From assembly GCA_900548905.1 (NCBI GenBank), contig URMK01000006.1, positions 1 to 64,000 on the forward strand: 64,000 bases of DNA, read 5' to 3'. Below the pieces are notes generated by a model. It ran no database searches, was not told where the DNA came from, and worked only from the letters and a program-made list of their open reading frames with translations. A program made the position numbers and the translations under genes. Below are positions 34,890-43,749 of this stretch, piece by piece. The number at the start of each line of letters is the position of its first letter. Position 1 is the stretch's first letter. The stretch is from an uncultured Lachnospiraceae bacterium. Lineage in GTDB: Bacteria > Bacillota > Clostridia > Lachnospirales > Lachnospiraceae.

Positions 34890-35789
34890 CCTGCCTAAAC
34901 TATTCCTGTATTCTTCCATTTTACGGGCGTCCGGTTCCCGGAAACTTTCCTGCCGGACCGGCTCCAGGAGCAAATCCCCCTTGCCCACGCCCATCCTGTG
35001 GTAAGCCAGCAGTTCAATATCCCGGATTCCGTTTTCCCACAGGAAGTCTTTCATAAAAGGAAGCTCCGCAGCATTCAGCTCTTCGATGACAGGAATCCGA
35101 ATGCGGATATCCTTTCCTGTCCGGGAAAGGCGCACCAGGTTATCCTTAATCCTTTCATTGGACACGCCCGTCAGTTCCCTGTGGACCTGCTCATGGAAAG
35201 CCTTCATATCATAGAGGAACAAATCCGTATAGGGCAGAATCCGTTCAAAGTCTTCATACGGCACGTTTCCTGCCGTATCCACCGCCGTATGGATCCCTTT
35301 TTCCTTCAGACGGCGCAGTACTTCTTCCAGAAAATCCGGCTGCAGCATACATTCTCCACCGGAAAAAGTCACGCCGCCCCCGCTCTCCTGATAATAGGGC
35401 AGCTCCTCCAAAAGCTCCTGCATAAGTTCGTCTGCCGTTATTTCATACCCTATCCTGCCAAGAGCCTTAGCATAACACCCTTTCGTACAGCGTCCGCAGT
35501 CTGTACAGTCCTTCCGGTTATACACCAGCCCTCTCACAGGATCCGAAAGGAGGCAGCTGCCCGGACAATGTTCCACACAGCTTCCGCAGCCGATACATTT
35601 CTGTTTATCAAAAGCAAGCTGGGGCCGTTTTTCATAGGATTCCGGATTGTGGCACCAGCGGCACCGCAGATTACAGCCCTTGAAAAAAACGGCGGTTCTC
35701 ACCCCGGGGCCGTCAAAAACAGAAAAACGCTGGATGTTAAAGATGACGGCCTTATTTTGCGGCGCCCGTTGTTTCTTATCCAAGCACAT
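34863..35789 (-). CDS. Glycyl radical enzyme activase (radical SAM)
   Basis: Activase of 308 residues that uses S-adenosylmethionine and a [4Fe-4S] cluster to abstract hydrogen from the glycine of its partner. The radical-SAM motif CNLRCRWC gives Cys39, Cys43 and Cys46 in the CxxxCxxC pattern. An insert of two ferredoxin-like clusters follows (CIGCGSCVEHC and CTDCGRCTKGC), as in activases of the dehydratase-type enzymes; PflA lacks it. It overlaps the PLP enzyme stop by 14 bases and is followed after 73 bases by its evident partner. Confidence 0.93.
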   Translation of the reverse strand: MCLDKKQRAPQNKAVIFNIQRFSVFDGPGVRTAVFFKGCNLRCRWCHNPESYEKRPQLAFDKQKCIGCGSCVEHCPGSCLLSDPVRGLVYNRKDCTDCGRCTKGCYAKALGRIGYEITADELMQELLEELPYYQESGGGVTFSGGECMLQPDFLEEVLRRLKEKGIHTAVDTAGNVPYEDFERILPYTDLFLYDMKAFHEQVHRELTGVSNERIKDNLVRLSRTGKDIRIRIPVIEELNAAELPFMKDFLWENGIRDIELLAYHRMGVGKGDLLLEPVRQESFREPDARKMEEYRNSLGRSAHLLRRQ

Positions 35790-36915
35790 GCTTCACAGCC
35801 CTTTCGAAGTCTTCCTTCAGCAGATCAGCGCCCTCCAGTCCGATATGAAGGCGCACCAGTCCCTTTTTCATGGTTTCATTATCCTGATCCAGATCGGCTC
35901 CCACGGGGGAAATCAGGCTTTCGAAGCCGCCCCAGCTGGGTCCTGCATGGAAAAATTCCAGTTCCCTGACAATCTTCCTGATCCGCTCCCCGGGAAGATC
36001 GAATACCACGCTCATCAGGCCGCTGGCCCCTGTCATCTGTTTTTTAGCCAGTTCATACTGGGGATGGGTTTCCCACCAGGGGTAAATCACTTCTTTTACC
36101 ACATCCATCTTCTGGAAATAGGCCGCCATTTCCAGTGCGTTCGCCATATGCTGCTTCATACGGACCGGAAGGGTACGCATTCCGCGCAGCATCAGCCAGG
36201 AATCAAAAGGGCTCATAACCGCGCCGAACAGCTCCCTTTCGTTTTGGGCAACAGCGTTGATATCCTCCCTGCGTCCGATTACCGCACCGCCGATAATGTC
36301 GCTGTGGCCGCCCAGATATTTGGAGGCGGAATGCACCACCATATCAATGCCGAAGGTCAGGGGCTTCTGGAACACCGGCGTGCAATAGGTATTGTCGATC
36401 ACAGTGGCAGCATGGTGCCTTTTGGCAATCGCCGCAATTTCCGCCAGATTCTGCACCAGAAAGAGATAGGTGGAAGGGCTTTCCAGATAAATCAGATCCG
36501 TATTCTCACGCATGGCCGCTTCGATTTCTTCCGTATCGGTCCCTTTCACAAAGGTTACCTCCACGCCGAAGCGTTTCATATATTCTGCAAGGAACCGGTG
36601 CGCCGGCCCGTAAATGCTGGCGACCGCAACCACATGGCTGTCTTTTTTCAGATAATGCATCATCGCCGCGCTGATGGCTCCCATACCGGAGGAAAAACAC
36701 TTTGCCGCTTCTCCCTCCTCCAGGGCCGCCACCTTGTTCTCCACTATCTCCGTCGTGGGATTGGACACTCTCGTATAGGCATAACGACCTTCCCTGTCCC
36801 CTTCATTTCCTTCACACTCCGTAAACAGGGAACTTTGGAAAATGGGCGGCGTCACAGCGCCTGCAAACCGGGAGGGGTTTTCCCCATAGTGCGTACATAT
36901 TTCTTCTGCTCTCAT
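35776..36915 (-). CDS. Cys/Met-metabolism PLP-dependent enzyme
   Basis: Fold-type-I PLP enzyme of 379 residues from the cystathionine gamma-synthase/beta-lyase/methionine gamma-lyase family. Lys199 in HSASKYLGGHSD binds PLP; Asp174 in TVIDNTYCTP pairs with the pyridine nitrogen; YAYTRVSNPTTEIVENKVA (45-63) is the cofactor-phosphate loop from the neighbouring subunit. The family does C-S bond elimination or replacement on cysteine-type substrates. It sits between permeases and activase (9-base gap upstream, 14-base overlap downstream), so it is part of the same pathway and not general methionine synthesis. Exact reaction unknown. Confidence 0.88.
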   Translation of the reverse strand: MRAEEICTHYGENPSRFAGAVTPPIFQSSLFTECEGNEGDREGRYAYTRVSNPTTEIVENKVAALEEGEAAKCFSSGMGAISAAMMHYLKKDSHVVAVASIYGPAHRFLAEYMKRFGVEVTFVKGTDTEEIEAAMRENTDLIYLESPSTYLFLVQNLAEIAAIAKRHHAATVIDNTYCTPVFQKPLTFGIDMVVHSASKYLGGHSDIIGGAVIGRREDINAVAQNERELFGAVMSPFDSWLMLRGMRTLPVRMKQHMANALEMAAYFQKMDVVKEVIYPWWETHPQYELAKKQMTGASGLMSVVFDLPGERIRKIVRELEFFHAGPSWGGFESLISPVGADLDQDNETMKKGLVRLHIGLEGADLLKEDFERAVKHVLG

Positions 36916-36924
36916 ATTTATACC

Positions 36925-37767
36925 TCATTCTTTTACCGCTCCCGCTATGTTCTCCACAAAGATCTCCTTCATGAAACCAAACAGAAGGATGGCCGGCAGC
37001 ATGGCTATCAGTGTTCCTGCAGCAACATTGCCCCAGTTGATATCATATTTGCCGATCATGGAGTAAATGGCGACGGTCAGTGTTTTTTTACTGTTTGCAT
37101 TGATATACAGGACGGATGTGTACACATCATTCCAGCAGGCCAGGAATACGAAGATAAATACGGAAAACAGGCCTGATTTTGCCAGGGGCATCACGATCCG
37201 GAAGAAGGTTTTGATCCTGCTGCAGCCGTCAATCAGCGCCGCTTCCTCAAGGGCTTTGGGAATCCCCTTCATAAACCCGATTAACAGGATGGTCCCGAAG
37301 GGAATCTGCCCGCCCACCAGGATAACGATAACCGTGGACAGCTTGTCGATCATCCCCATTCTTGACATGAGGATATATAACGGGGCAAATCCCACCGCCG
37401 TGGGAAGCATCTGGGTCATCATAAATACCATGAACACAATCGGCTTCGACTTAAATTCCATCCGGGACAGAATATAAGAGGACATTCCCGCAATCAGGAC
37501 CACAAGGCAGGCACCCGCCAGCGCGATGAAAAGGCTGTTCAAAATATAAAGCCCGAAGTTCCCCATCTGGATCACTTCCCTGTAATTGTTCAGACTCGCT
37601 TCGCGGGGCAGATAGTGTACCGGGAATTCATACAACTCCTTGCTCCCTTTCAGAGAGGATACCAGAAGCCAGAAAAAGGGGAATACCGTAAATATAAAAA
37701 AACAGGCAAGCAGAATATATTTTACCGCTGTGAGCACTGCTGTCTGAAACCTCTTTCCTGCCATCAT
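36925..37767 (-). CDS. CUT1 ABC transporter permease, MalG type
   Basis: Permease of 280 residues with six membrane helices. The EAA loop reads LEEAALIDGCSRIKTFFRIV (about 173-192), and the end FVENIAGAVKE is the MalG/UgpE style. The start codon overlaps the MalF-type stop as ATGA (ATGATG start, either Met). This transporter is of the MalFG subtype, unlike the LplBC subtype in the other four operons of the window, and its binding protein is correspondingly shorter. It brings in the substrate of the glycyl-radical pathway (inference). Confidence 0.9.
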   Translation of the reverse strand: MMAGKRFQTAVLTAVKYILLACFFIFTVFPFFWLLVSSLKGSKELYEFPVHYLPREASLNNYREVIQMGNFGLYILNSLFIALAGACLVVLIAGMSSYILSRMEFKSKPIVFMVFMMTQMLPTAVGFAPLYILMSRMGMIDKLSTVIVILVGGQIPFGTILLIGFMKGIPKALEEAALIDGCSRIKTFFRIVMPLAKSGLFSVFIFVFLACWNDVYTSVLYINANSKKTLTVAIYSMIGKYDINWGNVAAGTLIAMLPAILLFGFMKEIFVENIAGAVKE

Positions 37768-38675
37768 TCGTCACCGCCTTTCAATGTGTTGGTGCAGGCA
37801 ATATAGATTCCCGTACATACCAGGGTTACCAGCCACAGAATAACGCCCGCCGCGGATACCAGGCCGTAATCATTTCCTTTTACCACTTCCGTCATAATAT
37901 AGCTGGATGCAATATGGCTGCTTCCGGCAGGCCCGCCCTGGGTCATACCGAAAATAAGATCCGGCGCATTGATGGTCTGCACCGCCCGTAAAAGTACCAT
38001 AAGGAGCAGAATCACACGGATGGAAGGCAATGTAATATAGAAAAATTTCTTCAGGGCACCGGCTCCGTCGATGGCAGCCGCCTCATACATATCCTGGGGA
38101 ATGGTTTTCAAAGCCGCCATGATAATGATGGCAAAGAAGGCCATACCGGTCCATACCTTTGCGACGATTACACAGGGAAGGGCATAATCCGGATTGGACA
38201 GGAAACCTACCTGTCTTTCCACAATTCCAAGCCTTATCAAAATGTCGTTGATTACACCGTTGCTTCCGTTGAACATCCATTTCCACATGATTCCCACCAT
38301 GAAACCGGAAAGGGCCCAGGGCATGAATACCACACATTCATACAGCTTTTTCCCGAAAAAGTGTTTCTGCAGGAGAAGGGCGATTCCGAAGCCCAGCAGG
38401 AACTCAATGGCCACACAGCAGAAAACCCATATAACCGTATTTTTCCAGGTTCCCAGGTACGTTATATTGTCAAACAGATTCCGGTAATTATCCAGTCCGA
38501 TAAATTTCTTGCTGAAAATATTATAGGATTTTACATCCTGGAACGACATGACTATTCCATCCACCGCAGGGTAATACAGCATGACCAGAATCATGAAGAG
38601 CCCCGGCAGAAGAAACAGGATGATGAACAGTCTGTCTCTCATCTTTTTTGATAGCTTGTTCTTCCTTGGCCGCAT
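37764..38675 (-). CDS. CUT1 ABC transporter permease, MalF/UgpA type
   Basis: Permease of 303 residues with six membrane helices. N-terminal pattern LFIILFLLPGLFMILVMLYY, and EAA loop MYEAAAIDGAGALKKFFYIT. The middle segment WKWMFNGSNGVINDILIRLG is typical for UgpA/MalF-like channels. It overlaps the MalG-type gene by four bases and follows the SBP gene after a structured 112-base gap. Confidence 0.9.
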   Translation of the reverse strand: MRPRKNKLSKKMRDRLFIILFLLPGLFMILVMLYYPAVDGIVMSFQDVKSYNIFSKKFIGLDNYRNLFDNITYLGTWKNTVIWVFCCVAIEFLLGFGIALLLQKHFFGKKLYECVVFMPWALSGFMVGIMWKWMFNGSNGVINDILIRLGIVERQVGFLSNPDYALPCVIVAKVWTGMAFFAIIIMAALKTIPQDMYEAAAIDGAGALKKFFYITLPSIRVILLLMVLLRAVQTINAPDLIFGMTQGGPAGSSHIASSYIMTEVVKGNDYGLVSAAGVILWLVTLVCTGIYIACTNTLKGGDE

Positions 38676-38694
38676 AATTTACTTCCCTTTCTGA

Positions 38695-38778
38695 GTAAGA
38701 GCACCCGGGGTACAAACGCACCGGGGGTGCATTGGGAAGGCTGCCGCAGGCTGTAAACAGCCCGGACAGCCCTCTTAC
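38695..38778 (-). other. Structured gap between binding-protein and permease genes
   Basis: An outer helix GTAAGAG/CTCTTAC encloses two further GC-rich hairpins, GCACCC/GGGTGC and GGCTG/CAGCC. It starts ten bases past the SBP stop. No T-run follows, so read-through to the permease genes is expected. Confidence 0.6.
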
Positions 38779-38787
38779 TTTTATCTG

Positions 38788-40206
38788 TTATTTAGCGAAA
38801 CGTTCTTTTACCCATTCGCTGTCCTGTGACCAGCTGTAATAAGAGCCCAGCTTAGCGGCACAGTCCTCCGGACTGATTTTACCAAGAAGCATTTCCTGAA
38901 CCAGACTGTCTGCGGCAGCTCCGAACTGGGAAATCTGCTCCAGTTCCTCCTTGGATGCAAATCTTCTTTCACCGTAATCCACATAACCTACATAGGAATC
39001 CGGGTCTGCTGCCATATCCATATAGCACTTGTAGTAGCCTTCGCTGAAGAAGGGATCTTCCTGTGCGGTGGTATGGATGGGAATATTTCCATTTTTCTTA
39101 CAGAACGTGGTGTTTCCTTCCACAGAGGAAAGGGTCTTGATTACTTCCCATGCGGCGTCCTTATTTTTGGAGTTGGCAGCAATACCCCAGCCTGCAAAGC
39201 CGGCAGGGAAAAGAGCCTGTCCGCTGGGTCCTACGGGCAGAGGCGCCACATCCCAGGTTCCTTCTTCCATATATTCTTCACAGGTGGCAACCACCTCGGG
39301 ATCCTGGATGAGCATAGCGGTTACGCCTGAATAGAAGGCTTCCACCATTTCCGAGTAGCCCCATGCGATGGAATCGGGATGGGATCCGTCTTCATACAGT
39401 GTCTTATAAAAATTCAGTGCATCAATGGCTTCCGGTTGGTCATATACGCTCTTGCAGTCCTTGGCAATAAACGGCACCGCGATATCAAGCTTCTCCGGAT
39501 CCGCATAGGAAAGGAGGGTCATCTGCATAAAGCCTACCGTACCGGCGCCGCCGCGGAAGGAGTAACCGTAACGGTTCTGTGTGGGATCTGTCAGTTCAAC
39601 CGCTGCGTTATATAAATCCTCCCAGGTTTTGGGAACTTCAATATTCTTTTCTTCAAACCAGTCTTTTCTATAGAACAATGCTCTTTCATAAACACCATAA
39701 GGAATAGAATAAATGTTTCCATCGTAAGAGGTAACCTGATCCTTCAGGAATTCACTTACGCTTCCCCAATCCTCCCAGCTATCCACATAAGAGTTCAGAG
39801 GTTCAATAAATCCGTTGGATATATGATCCACAGGAACGGAATCCAGTTCAATGATATCAATATCCTCACCGGCCTGAAGCATGGTGGAAATTTTCTGCGC
39901 CGCCTGATCCGCCGGGGGAGAGATGATTTCCAGTTCAATATTAGTAAGCCCCGCCACCATTTCCTGAATCAGGGCATCCCTTGTAGGATTTCCCAGATAC
40001 GTGATCATGGTAATTTTGGTTTTTCCTGCGGAACCGGTATCACTGCCTGTGCTTTCCTTTGCACTTTCTGTATTTGCAGCCTGTCCGCTGTCCCCGGCAT
40101 TCGCATTTGCGGAATCCGTCCCGCCGCAGCCTGACAGAAATGCCGATGCCGCCAGCATTGCCGCCAGCATGAGAGCCGTTACTTTAGTCCCCTTTTTCCT
40201 TAACAT
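38788..40206 (-). CDS. Extracellular solute-binding lipoprotein (MalE-like)
   Basis: Lipoprotein of 472 residues. The signal peptide ends in lipobox FLSGC with Cys27, then a Gly/Ser/Asn-rich linker and a type-1 sugar-binding domain beginning KTKITMITYLG. It is shorter than the LplA-type proteins in the window, in keeping with its MalFG-type permeases. The ATG at 40206 has GAGGAGG upstream; the frame open to 40227 is not needed. It is first in the glycyl-radical operon and divergent from the YesM/YesN pair at 40453. Confidence 0.91.
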   Translation of the reverse strand: MLRKKGTKVTALMLAAMLAASAFLSGCGGTDSANANAGDSGQAANTESAKESTGSDTGSAGKTKITMITYLGNPTRDALIQEMVAGLTNIELEIISPPADQAAQKISTMLQAGEDIDIIELDSVPVDHISNGFIEPLNSYVDSWEDWGSVSEFLKDQVTSYDGNIYSIPYGVYERALFYRKDWFEEKNIEVPKTWEDLYNAAVELTDPTQNRYGYSFRGGAGTVGFMQMTLLSYADPEKLDIAVPFIAKDCKSVYDQPEAIDALNFYKTLYEDGSHPDSIAWGYSEMVEAFYSGVTAMLIQDPEVVATCEEYMEEGTWDVAPLPVGPSGQALFPAGFAGWGIAANSKNKDAAWEVIKTLSSVEGNTTFCKKNGNIPIHTTAQEDPFFSEGYYKCYMDMAADPDSYVGYVDYGERRFASKEELEQISQFGAAADSLVQEMLLGKISPEDCAAKLGSYYSWSQDSEWVKERFAK

Positions 40207-40303
40207 CCTATATCCTCCTCGATACATCGCTGTTATGTTCCGTTACTGTCGCGTACCTTCACAGTTACGTTTGTGTTACCTTCCAAGCTTGGGTTGTGGG
40301 CTT

Positions 40304-40427
40304 ATTATAGCAAAGCGGATTTTCCACAAAAATAAAAAATTTTCACATCTCGTGTGGAAAAAAGTCAGTTACCTGTTTTTGTTGAAACAAATTTCCCCTA
40401 TGTGCCCTTCTTTTCCTAATGTATAAT
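40304..40427. promoter_or_regulatory. Divergent control region of SBP operon and YesM/YesN
   Basis: A minus-strand -10 (TATAAT, complement at 40304-40309) faces the SBP gene, and a plus-strand -10 (TATAAT at 40422-40427) faces the kinase. Neither has a good -35, which suits activator-dependent promoters. Between them lies an inverted repeat, TTTCCACA at 40321-40328 and TGTGGAAA at 40353-40360, with 24 bases between arms. It is a candidate site for the YesN-type regulator. Confidence 0.45.
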
Positions 40428-40452
40428 AAACATAGGAAAAGGGGTAAATCTT

Positions 40453-42219
40453 ATGAAGGCTATTGTAAAACTCTGGAAGCATTACCTGTATGACACCAAA
40501 CTTGTGCACAAGTTTTTGTCTCTCCTGATTGTATTGCTTATTGTGGAGATCATTGTATCTAATTTTTATATAAGAAATAATGCCGCCGACCTGCTGACAA
40601 AAGAGGTGCGCACTACCTCCAAACAGTTTGTGGAACAGTATGTGGATAATATCGGCTATAAACTGGCTAAATTCAGCACCCTGCTGAACAGCTTAAGCAG
40701 CAATGAAACGATCAAAAAGGTTTTCTCCAAAACAGCTCCGGCCCACTCCGATTATCAGACCGTGGATGCACAAGTACGGCAGATACTGAACAACCAGTTC
40801 CCTTACGGATTGTACGATCTCACCTTTTATCCCCTTACCGGCACTGCGGCGGAAAGCAGTATTTTCATCAAATCGCCGGACGAGGAAACGGGTAATTGGA
40901 AAACACAGCTGGAAAACCGCTATTTCGACCATTATTTCATGCACACGGAGGGTTCCTATAATACGGAGCTGCTTTCCATCCTGAAGCCGGTCTATTCCCC
41001 GGACGGCTCCCGGATGACCTGCGTGATCAAACTCAGCCTTTTCCCGGAAAAGGTTTTTAAGGCCATGAAGGGCGTGGACGGAGAACATTCCCACCAGCTT
41101 TTTATCATCGATAACCGGGGGAACTATATTTACGGCCAGAATTTCACGGGAATGGATGAATACCTCCGCTTTTTCCAGGAAAAATACGGCATTATTTATA
41201 ACGGCTATCCGGTGGAAGATTATGCCGGAAAAGAAGGGATGTACCTCACCAGCTCCAATTCCGCTTCCGGCTTCCGGGCCGTCTACTATTTTGCTTATGC
41301 CAGTTCCCTGGAAAGCATTGACAACCTGAACCGCACCCTCACGACCGGCATCCTCATCCTTTTATTCATCACTCTCACCGCCGGCTTTATCCTCTCCATC
41401 AGTGTGAATAAACGTTTCGCCATTGTACTGGATAAAATAAGGGAAGTCAGCCAGGGAAACCTGAAAATCACATCCTCCCGCCTTGGGAACGATGAAATCG
41501 GCATTTTCGACACCTCCTTCACCCGGATGGTGGAGCAGGTAACCCAGCTTATTGAAAAAAATTATGTCATGGAAATGAAGAAAAAAGATGCGGAATTCAT
41601 GGCTCTCCAGGCTCAGATCAATCCCCATTTCCTCTTTAACTCCCTGGAAATCATCAATTCCCTCATTGAGGTGGAAAAATACGATACCGCCTGTGAGGTT
41701 AACGCCCGCCTCTCTGCGCTGCTGCGCTACAGTATCAACCATAATTCCTCCGGCATCGTCACCCTTTCCGAAGAAATCAACTATATGAACAATTACGTTT
41801 ATATCCAGAATATCCGTTTCGGCAGCAAATTCACCTTTCATACCGCTATTGATGAAAGCTGCCTGGACTGCCACATTATCAAGCTGGTTTTCCAGCCCTT
41901 TATAGAGAACAGCATCAAACACGGATTTAACGGGATTCCTTCCGGCGGCAGGATCCTTTTCTGTGTGAATGCAAGAGAAGAGGACATCCTTATTTCCATT
42001 ACCGATAACGGAAAGGGCATGGAAGCCTCCGAATTTGCCAAACTCTCCGCCCGTCTGGAAAAAGACGATTTCGATGATTTCCAGGATCAGAATGAAAGCA
42101 TCGGCATCCTCAACATCCATTACCGGCTGAAATTAAAATTCGGTACCGCCTACCGCCTGTCCCTCACGACAAAGGAGGGGGAGGGCATGCGAACCGAACT
42201 CATCATTCCCAAAATATAA
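40453..42219 (+). CDS. YesM-type sensor histidine kinase
   Basis: Membrane kinase of 588 residues. One helix spans about 18-38, a double-Cache-like extracellular sensor about 40-295, a second helix about 297-319, then HAMP. The kinase domain has the phospho-acceptor motif QINPHFLFNSLEIINSLIEV and the ATP-lid motif ITDNGKGMEASEF with later SIGILNIHYRLKLKFG. It pairs with the yesN-type gene three bases downstream of its stop. Divergence from the SBP operon suggests it senses the compound that operon imports (inference). Confidence 0.93.
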   Translation: MKAIVKLWKHYLYDTKLVHKFLSLLIVLLIVEIIVSNFYIRNNAADLLTKEVRTTSKQFVEQYVDNIGYKLAKFSTLLNSLSSNETIKKVFSKTAPAHSDYQTVDAQVRQILNNQFPYGLYDLTFYPLTGTAAESSIFIKSPDEETGNWKTQLENRYFDHYFMHTEGSYNTELLSILKPVYSPDGSRMTCVIKLSLFPEKVFKAMKGVDGEHSHQLFIIDNRGNYIYGQNFTGMDEYLRFFQEKYGIIYNGYPVEDYAGKEGMYLTSSNSASGFRAVYYFAYASSLESIDNLNRTLTTGILILLFITLTAGFILSISVNKRFAIVLDKIREVSQGNLKITSSRLGNDEIGIFDTSFTRMVEQVTQLIEKNYVMEMKKKDAEFMALQAQINPHFLFNSLEIINSLIEVEKYDTACEVNARLSALLRYSINHNSSGIVTLSEEINYMNNYVYIQNIRFGSKFTFHTAIDESCLDCHIIKLVFQPFIENSIKHGFNGIPSGGRILFCVNAREEDILISITDNGKGMEASEFAKLSARLEKDDFDDFQDQNESIGILNIHYRLKLKFGTAYRLSLTTKEGEGMRTELIIPKI

Positions 42220-42231
42220 GAGGTGACATCT

Positions 42232-43743
42232 ATGAGATTATTGATAGCAGACGACGAATCCCTGATACGGGAAGCCATAATGGCCCGTCTGAAGAAAGGG
42301 AATTACCAATTCGAAGAAATCTATCAGGCCGGGGACGGCCTGGAAGCATGGGCCATCGCCAAAAGCGAACGCCCTGAAATCATCATAACCGATGTCCGCA
42401 TGGACGGCATGTCCGGCCTGAGCCTGATCCAAAGCTGCCAGACCGCGGGCATTACCGCATCCATTATTGTGATCAGCGGCTATGCGGAATTTGAATATGT
42501 ACAGAATGCCATGTATCATGGAGCCTGCTGCTATCTCCTGAAGCCCATCACCCAGGAGACCCTCTTTGACGCCCTTAATAAAGCCATTGAAAAACACGCC
42601 GCCCTCACTAAGTTAAACCGGGTACAGGAACAAAATACGCTGCTTCTCTTAAACCAGCTCCTGCAGAAGGTGCGGGACAATTCCCTGAATTCTTCCGAAT
42701 ACTCCCAGCTTCTTACTCTTCTGGGCGCGGACGAAAACTGGGAATACATCGTGGGTTCCGCCCATGTGAGCCGCTACGATCAGAACCGCTATTTCAGCAT
42801 CGAAAACGTATACAGCGCGCTGGACGACAGCCTTTCTCCCAGACTTCCCTCCGCGTTCCGGCTTGTCCCCGGTGCCAATACCTCCGACCGCATCCTCCTT
42901 TTTGCCGGCCCCGCCCTGACCGCGCAGGAAAAACAGCTTTATGATATCCTGGACTCCCAGATCATGAAGCTGAATGTCCTCGGCGCCGTGGTGACCCTAG
43001 GTCTCAGCCCCATATACCCTTCCATAGCCCCCGAGCTGTTCGGCCAAAGCGAGCAGGCCCTGAAACGCCGCTTTCTCACCGGCAACGGCAAGGTATACCA
43101 TGGGGACAGCGGCCCTGCGGACACCGGCCAGCTCCCAAGCAACCTGGACTGGAAAAACCTGGAGAACGAACTGCGCTGCAAAAGCCCCGAAGATACTGCG
43201 GAAAAACTCTGCTCCCTGACAGACAGCTTCTATCCCCTGGTACATAACTTTGAATATTTGATCCAGTATATATACGAATTACTGATCCGCCTTAACTACA
43301 CACCCGCCAAAAAGAACTGGGATCATTTTGCCGATAACAAATTCTGGGCCTCCCATGAAAACAGGGACGAAATCCTCTCCCTTATCAAAGAAGAAATTTC
43401 CCTTACCTGCCGCACCAGGCCCGCGGAAGGGAATCAGTCCGTCACCGAGCAGGCAAAAGATTTCCTCCGGGAGCACTACCGCGAGCCCATATCCATGGAA
43501 ATGCTGGCTGAATACTTCCATCTGAACCCCAGGTACTTTTCCACCGTCTTTAAGAAAAGAGAAGGGATTTCCCCCATCGATTACCTCACCCAGGTACGCA
43601 TGGAAGCCGCCAAAAGCACTCTGAAAAACACTGATATACCGGCTTCTGAAATCGCCTCCCTCGTGGGGTACGAAGACCCCAGGTATTTTTATAAGGTTTT
43701 TAAAAAGTATACCGGACTGACTCCAACCGAATACCGCACCTGA
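42232..43743 (+). CDS. YesN-type response regulator (AraC family)
   Basis: Regulator of about 503 residues. The receiver domain has LLIADDES and the phospho-acceptor Asp in IIITDVRMDGMSG (about 54), with Lys in YLLKPITQETL. A long middle region follows, then an AraC HTH pair (SMEMLAEYFHLNPRYFSTVF and ASEIASLVGYEDPRYFYKVF). The ATG at 42232 has GAGGTG upstream; a GTG at 42223 lies inside that ribosome site. It likely activates the divergent SBP/glycyl-radical operon through the 40304-40427 region. Confidence 0.93.
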   Translation: MRLLIADDESLIREAIMARLKKGNYQFEEIYQAGDGLEAWAIAKSERPEIIITDVRMDGMSGLSLIQSCQTAGITASIIVISGYAEFEYVQNAMYHGACCYLLKPITQETLFDALNKAIEKHAALTKLNRVQEQNTLLLLNQLLQKVRDNSLNSSEYSQLLTLLGADENWEYIVGSAHVSRYDQNRYFSIENVYSALDDSLSPRLPSAFRLVPGANTSDRILLFAGPALTAQEKQLYDILDSQIMKLNVLGAVVTLGLSPIYPSIAPELFGQSEQALKRRFLTGNGKVYHGDSGPADTGQLPSNLDWKNLENELRCKSPEDTAEKLCSLTDSFYPLVHNFEYLIQYIYELLIRLNYTPAKKNWDHFADNKFWASHENRDEILSLIKEEISLTCRTRPAEGNQSVTEQAKDFLREHYREPISMEMLAEYFHLNPRYFSTVFKKREGISPIDYLTQVRMEAAKSTLKNTDIPASEIASLVGYEDPRYFYKVFKKYTGLTPTEYRT

Positions 43744-43749
43744 CTCCGG

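Noticed and set aside
35647..37176. A 509-codon plus-strand open frame
   Set aside because: It is the complement of the PLP enzyme and permease genes, His/Gln-rich with no family pattern.
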